Shown one piece after another: positions 5,270 through 7,304 of a stretch of DNA of 7,304 nt; position 1 is the first letter of the stretch; each line of letters starts with the position of its first letter. The DNA is from an uncultured Schwartzia sp. (GTDB taxonomy: Bacteria > Bacillota > Negativicutes > Selenomonadales > Selenomonadaceae). The notes below the pieces were generated by a model, which worked only from the letters and a program-made list of their open reading frames with translations, did not search any database and was not told the origin of the DNA. The DNA lies in the NCBI GenBank assembly GCA_905373705.1, contig CAJPUA010000045.1, forward strand, positions 1 to 7,304, written 5' to 3'. The translations under genes and the position numbers were made by a program.

Positions 5270-7304
5270 TCATCGCATCAAGAGGCCGCGCCCACGCTTA
5301 GGGACGCGAAGAATACGGGCGCTGTTGAGGACGACGGCGAGGGTCGAGGTATTGTGAATAATGGCCGCCCAGAGGGGATTGATGATGCCGAGAGCCCCTA
5401 AAAGCATAGCCGCCGAGTTTACGGTGATCGTCGCCATGAAATTCTGGTGAATGAGGCTCATGGTACGCCGACCAAGGCGCAACGCGGTCATCAGCTCGCC
5501 GGGGTCTTCGGAGCGAATCGTGACAGCGGAGGATTCGGCGGCGATGTCCGTCTGCCGCCCCCCAAGACTGACGCCGACGTTGGCGAAGGCGAGGGCCGGG
5601 GCATCGTTTATGCCGTCGCCGACCATCATGATACAGCCGCGTTCCTTGAACTTTCGAACGTAGTCCGCCTTATCTTCAGGCAGAACTTCCGCATAATAAG
5701 CGTCGATGTCCATTTCCCGGGCGACGTCCTTGGCGACCTCTGTCGAATCTCCGGTGAGCATGACGATCTCGTCGATGCCGTAGCGACGCATCTGATTAAG
5801 GGTCTTTTTCATCTGCGGGCGAATGGGATCGTTGATCCCGATGACGCCCAAGAGCTTCTTATTGCGAGCGACGTAAATGCGGCTCGGCGCAATAACTTCC
5901 TGACCGATCGCATCGGTCCCTGTAACGCCGGACTCCTCCATGAATTTTCGACTGCCAACGAGGACATTACCGCCCTTATATGCACCAAAATCCGGCACCC
6001 GCGCCTGCATCCCGCGGGCGACGATCGTCTTAGATGATTTGTGCTGCGGCACTTCCCAGCCCTGCTCGCGGACGTACTTCTGGATAGCGACGGCCAGCGG
6101 GTGGACGGAGTGCATTTCCGCCGAAGCGGCAAGAAGGATCGTTTCTTCCTCCGTGACGCCTTCCAGTGTCTCCACAGCAGAAATCTGGGGGATTCCCACG
6201 GTAATCGTGCCGGTCTTATCAAGAACCACGGTGTCGGCTTCTGCCAAGGCTTCAATATAGTTGCCGCCCTTGACGAGAATACCGCACTTCGCGGCGGCGG
6301 CAATGGAAGCGGAGATAGCGGTTGCCGTCGAGAGCTTAAGCCCGCAGGAAAAATCAATGAAGAGCAGATTCAAAACGCGCTGCCAGTCCCGGGTCGCGCC
6401 GTAGACGATAATCGCGCCAAACAGCGTGACGGGGACGAGCAGATCAGCCATTCTATCAGCGAAATTCTGCACCGGGGCGCGCTGCGCCTGCGCTTCCTCA
6501 ACGAGATGGACAATGTGGGCGAGGGACGTGTCCTGCCCGACCTTTTCCACGCAAATAACCAGTTCTCCCGCTTCAACGATACTGCCCGCGTAGACGGGGG
6601 ATTTTGCGTGCTTCATCGCCGGATTCGATTCGCCGGTGATGGAGGACTGGTTGACCGCCGCCGTTCCCGCAAGGACTCGCCCGTCGATGCAGATTTTTTC
6701 CCCGGTATGCGCCGCGATTTTGTCTCCGGCTTTGAGCGTCTCAACCGGCACCTTGCGCTCGACGCCGTTCTCCATCAGCCAGACATAGCGCTGATTGAGG
6801 TTCAAAAGGCCGGAGATCTGCCGCCGGGCGCGCTCGGCCGCGTAGCAGGTGAGCATTTCCGCTCCGTTGGAAAGCGTCAAAAGCGTGAGGCTGGACTCCG
6901 GGCGTCCGGAGAGGACAGAGGCCGCCACCGCCGTGGCGGTCAACGTATCGGCGTTGGGCCGTCGACTGCGCAGGAGACTGCCGTAGCCGTTTTTGAAAAT
7001 GTTGCGCGCCATGATGAGAACCAGAAAGCTGCGGACGATCTTCAAGCTGGCGTAAGCCGCCGGCGCGTTCTTTTCGAGGAGCTTCATGGCAGCGAAGGTA
7101 GCGAGGGAGATGAGGGCGTCACGCCGGTAATCGGCCATATCCGGCTCAGTTTCGCGCCGCTCGGCTTCTTTCCGGTAGCGGGAGAGGAGCCTCTCCCCCG
7201 CCGGATGAAGACGCGCTCCTGTGTGCCAGACACGGATCTCTTTTTCCTCGATGATCGCCGAAACAATCCCCCCCACCGCCCGCAGGCGCACCCCCGCCAT
7301 GATC
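5270..7304 (-). CDS. Heavy-metal P1B-type ATPase with atypical F-S-C-G metal motif (N terminus probably cut)
   Basis: At least 676 residues, counted from the first ATG at 7298-7300; the frame stays open to the window edge, so the true start may lie outside. It is an ATP-driven metal-ion exporter of the membrane. Actuator motif TGES is at 222-225, phosphorylation motif DKTGT at 361-365 (Asp361), the P1B-specific S-V-H-P-L at 398-402, TGD at 516-518 and MVGDGINDAPAL at 559-570, so catalysis looks intact. Membrane helices flank these domains (pairs near 60-105, 118-150, 285-340 and 618-662). In the metal-site helix, the place of C-P-C/S-P-C/T-P-C reads F317-S-C-G320 followed by L-K-L-S-T-A, so the usual prolines are absent. 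There is no CxxC heavy-metal domain in the visible N terminus; residues 1-50 may be the end of a degenerate HMA-like domain. The missing CPC argues against a standard Cu or Zn/Cd pump; manganese or another divalent metal is only a guess. The gene is convergent with the flavin reductase gene and shares its terminator. Confidence 0.92.
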   Translation of the reverse strand, partial: IMAGVRLRAVGGIVSAIIEEKEIRVWHTGARLHPAGERLLSRYRKEAERRETEPDMADYRRDALISLATFAAMKLLEKNAPAAYASLKIVRSFLVLIMARNIFKNGYGSLLRSRRPNADTLTATAVAASVLSGRPESSLTLLTLSNGAEMLTCYAAERARRQISGLLNLNQRYVWLMENGVERKVPVETLKAGDKIAAHTGEKICIDGRVLAGTAAVNQSSITGESNPAMKHAKSPVYAGSIVEAGELVICVEKVGQDTSLAHIVHLVEEAQAQRAPVQNFADRMADLLVPVTLFGAIIVYGATRDWQRVLNLLFIDFSCGLKLSTATAISASIAAAAKCGILVKGGNYIEALAEADTVVLDKTGTITVGIPQISAVETLEGVTEEETILLAASAEMHSVHPLAVAIQKYVREQGWEVPQHKSSKTIVARGMQARVPDFGAYKGGNVLVGSRKFMEESGVTGTDAIGQEVIAPSRIYVARNKKLLGVIGINDPIRPQMKKTLNQMRRYGIDEIVMLTGDSTEVAKDVAREMDIDAYYAEVLPEDKADYVRKFKERGCIMMVGDGINDAPALAFANVGVSLGGRQTDIAAESSAVTIRSEDPGELMTALRLGRRTMSLIHQNFMATITVNSAAMLLGALGIINPLWAAIIHNTSTLAVVLNSARILRVPKRGRGLLMR

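Noticed and set aside
5447..6037. Open frame of 196 codons on the + strand inside the ATPase gene
   Set aside because: It lies fully antisense to a well-supported ATPase with intact motifs, and its peptide shows no domain. GC-rich coding DNA often yields such shadows.

Overview
The window looks like chromosomal DNA from a GC-rich member of the Firmicutes, most probably a Negativicutes-type organism. This is an inference from the gene families (a VanW/YoaR protein, a PRC-barrel protein with a Pro/Ala/Lys linker, a clostridial-style flavin reductase, a metal P-type ATPase), strong AGGAGG ribosome binding sites and Firmicutes-style intrinsic terminators. There is no RNA gene, insertion sequence, CRISPR array or phage signature. 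I see no convincing new defence or mobile system; the odd signals are regulatory and protein-architecture details.

Left part (1-650): the 3' end of a thiD-like kinase gene (2-166). After it comes a stand-alone unit for an unrecognised 77-residue two-helix membrane protein (281-514), with a near-consensus promoter at 193-221 and a strong terminator at 585-631.

Middle part (640-4549): an envelope-related cluster on the + strand. An extended -10 promoter (641-649) leads into a leader of about 140 nt that can form alternative hairpins. Next is a GTG-started membrane protein with a long low-complexity linker and C-terminal TPRs (794-2260). Its 3' end overlaps by 29 nt a soluble PRC-barrel protein (2232-3044) that ends in an RpoC beta'/HD-GYP-like beta module. 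A terminator (3061-3091) follows, and then a membrane-anchored VanW-family protein with a strong RBS but no visible promoter (3134-4549). Topology suggests that the TPR and PRC proteins lie on the cytoplasmic side, while VanW acts outside on the cell wall. A shared role in the cell envelope is plausible but unproven.

Right part (4669-7304): a 169-residue flavin reductase-family protein (+) converges on a heavy-metal P1B-type ATPase (-). The two share one perfect 20-bp bidirectional terminator (5199-5244). The ATPase has all the catalytic P-type motifs, but its membrane metal-site motif reads F-S-C-G and lacks both usual prolines. Its N terminus probably continues beyond the window edge.
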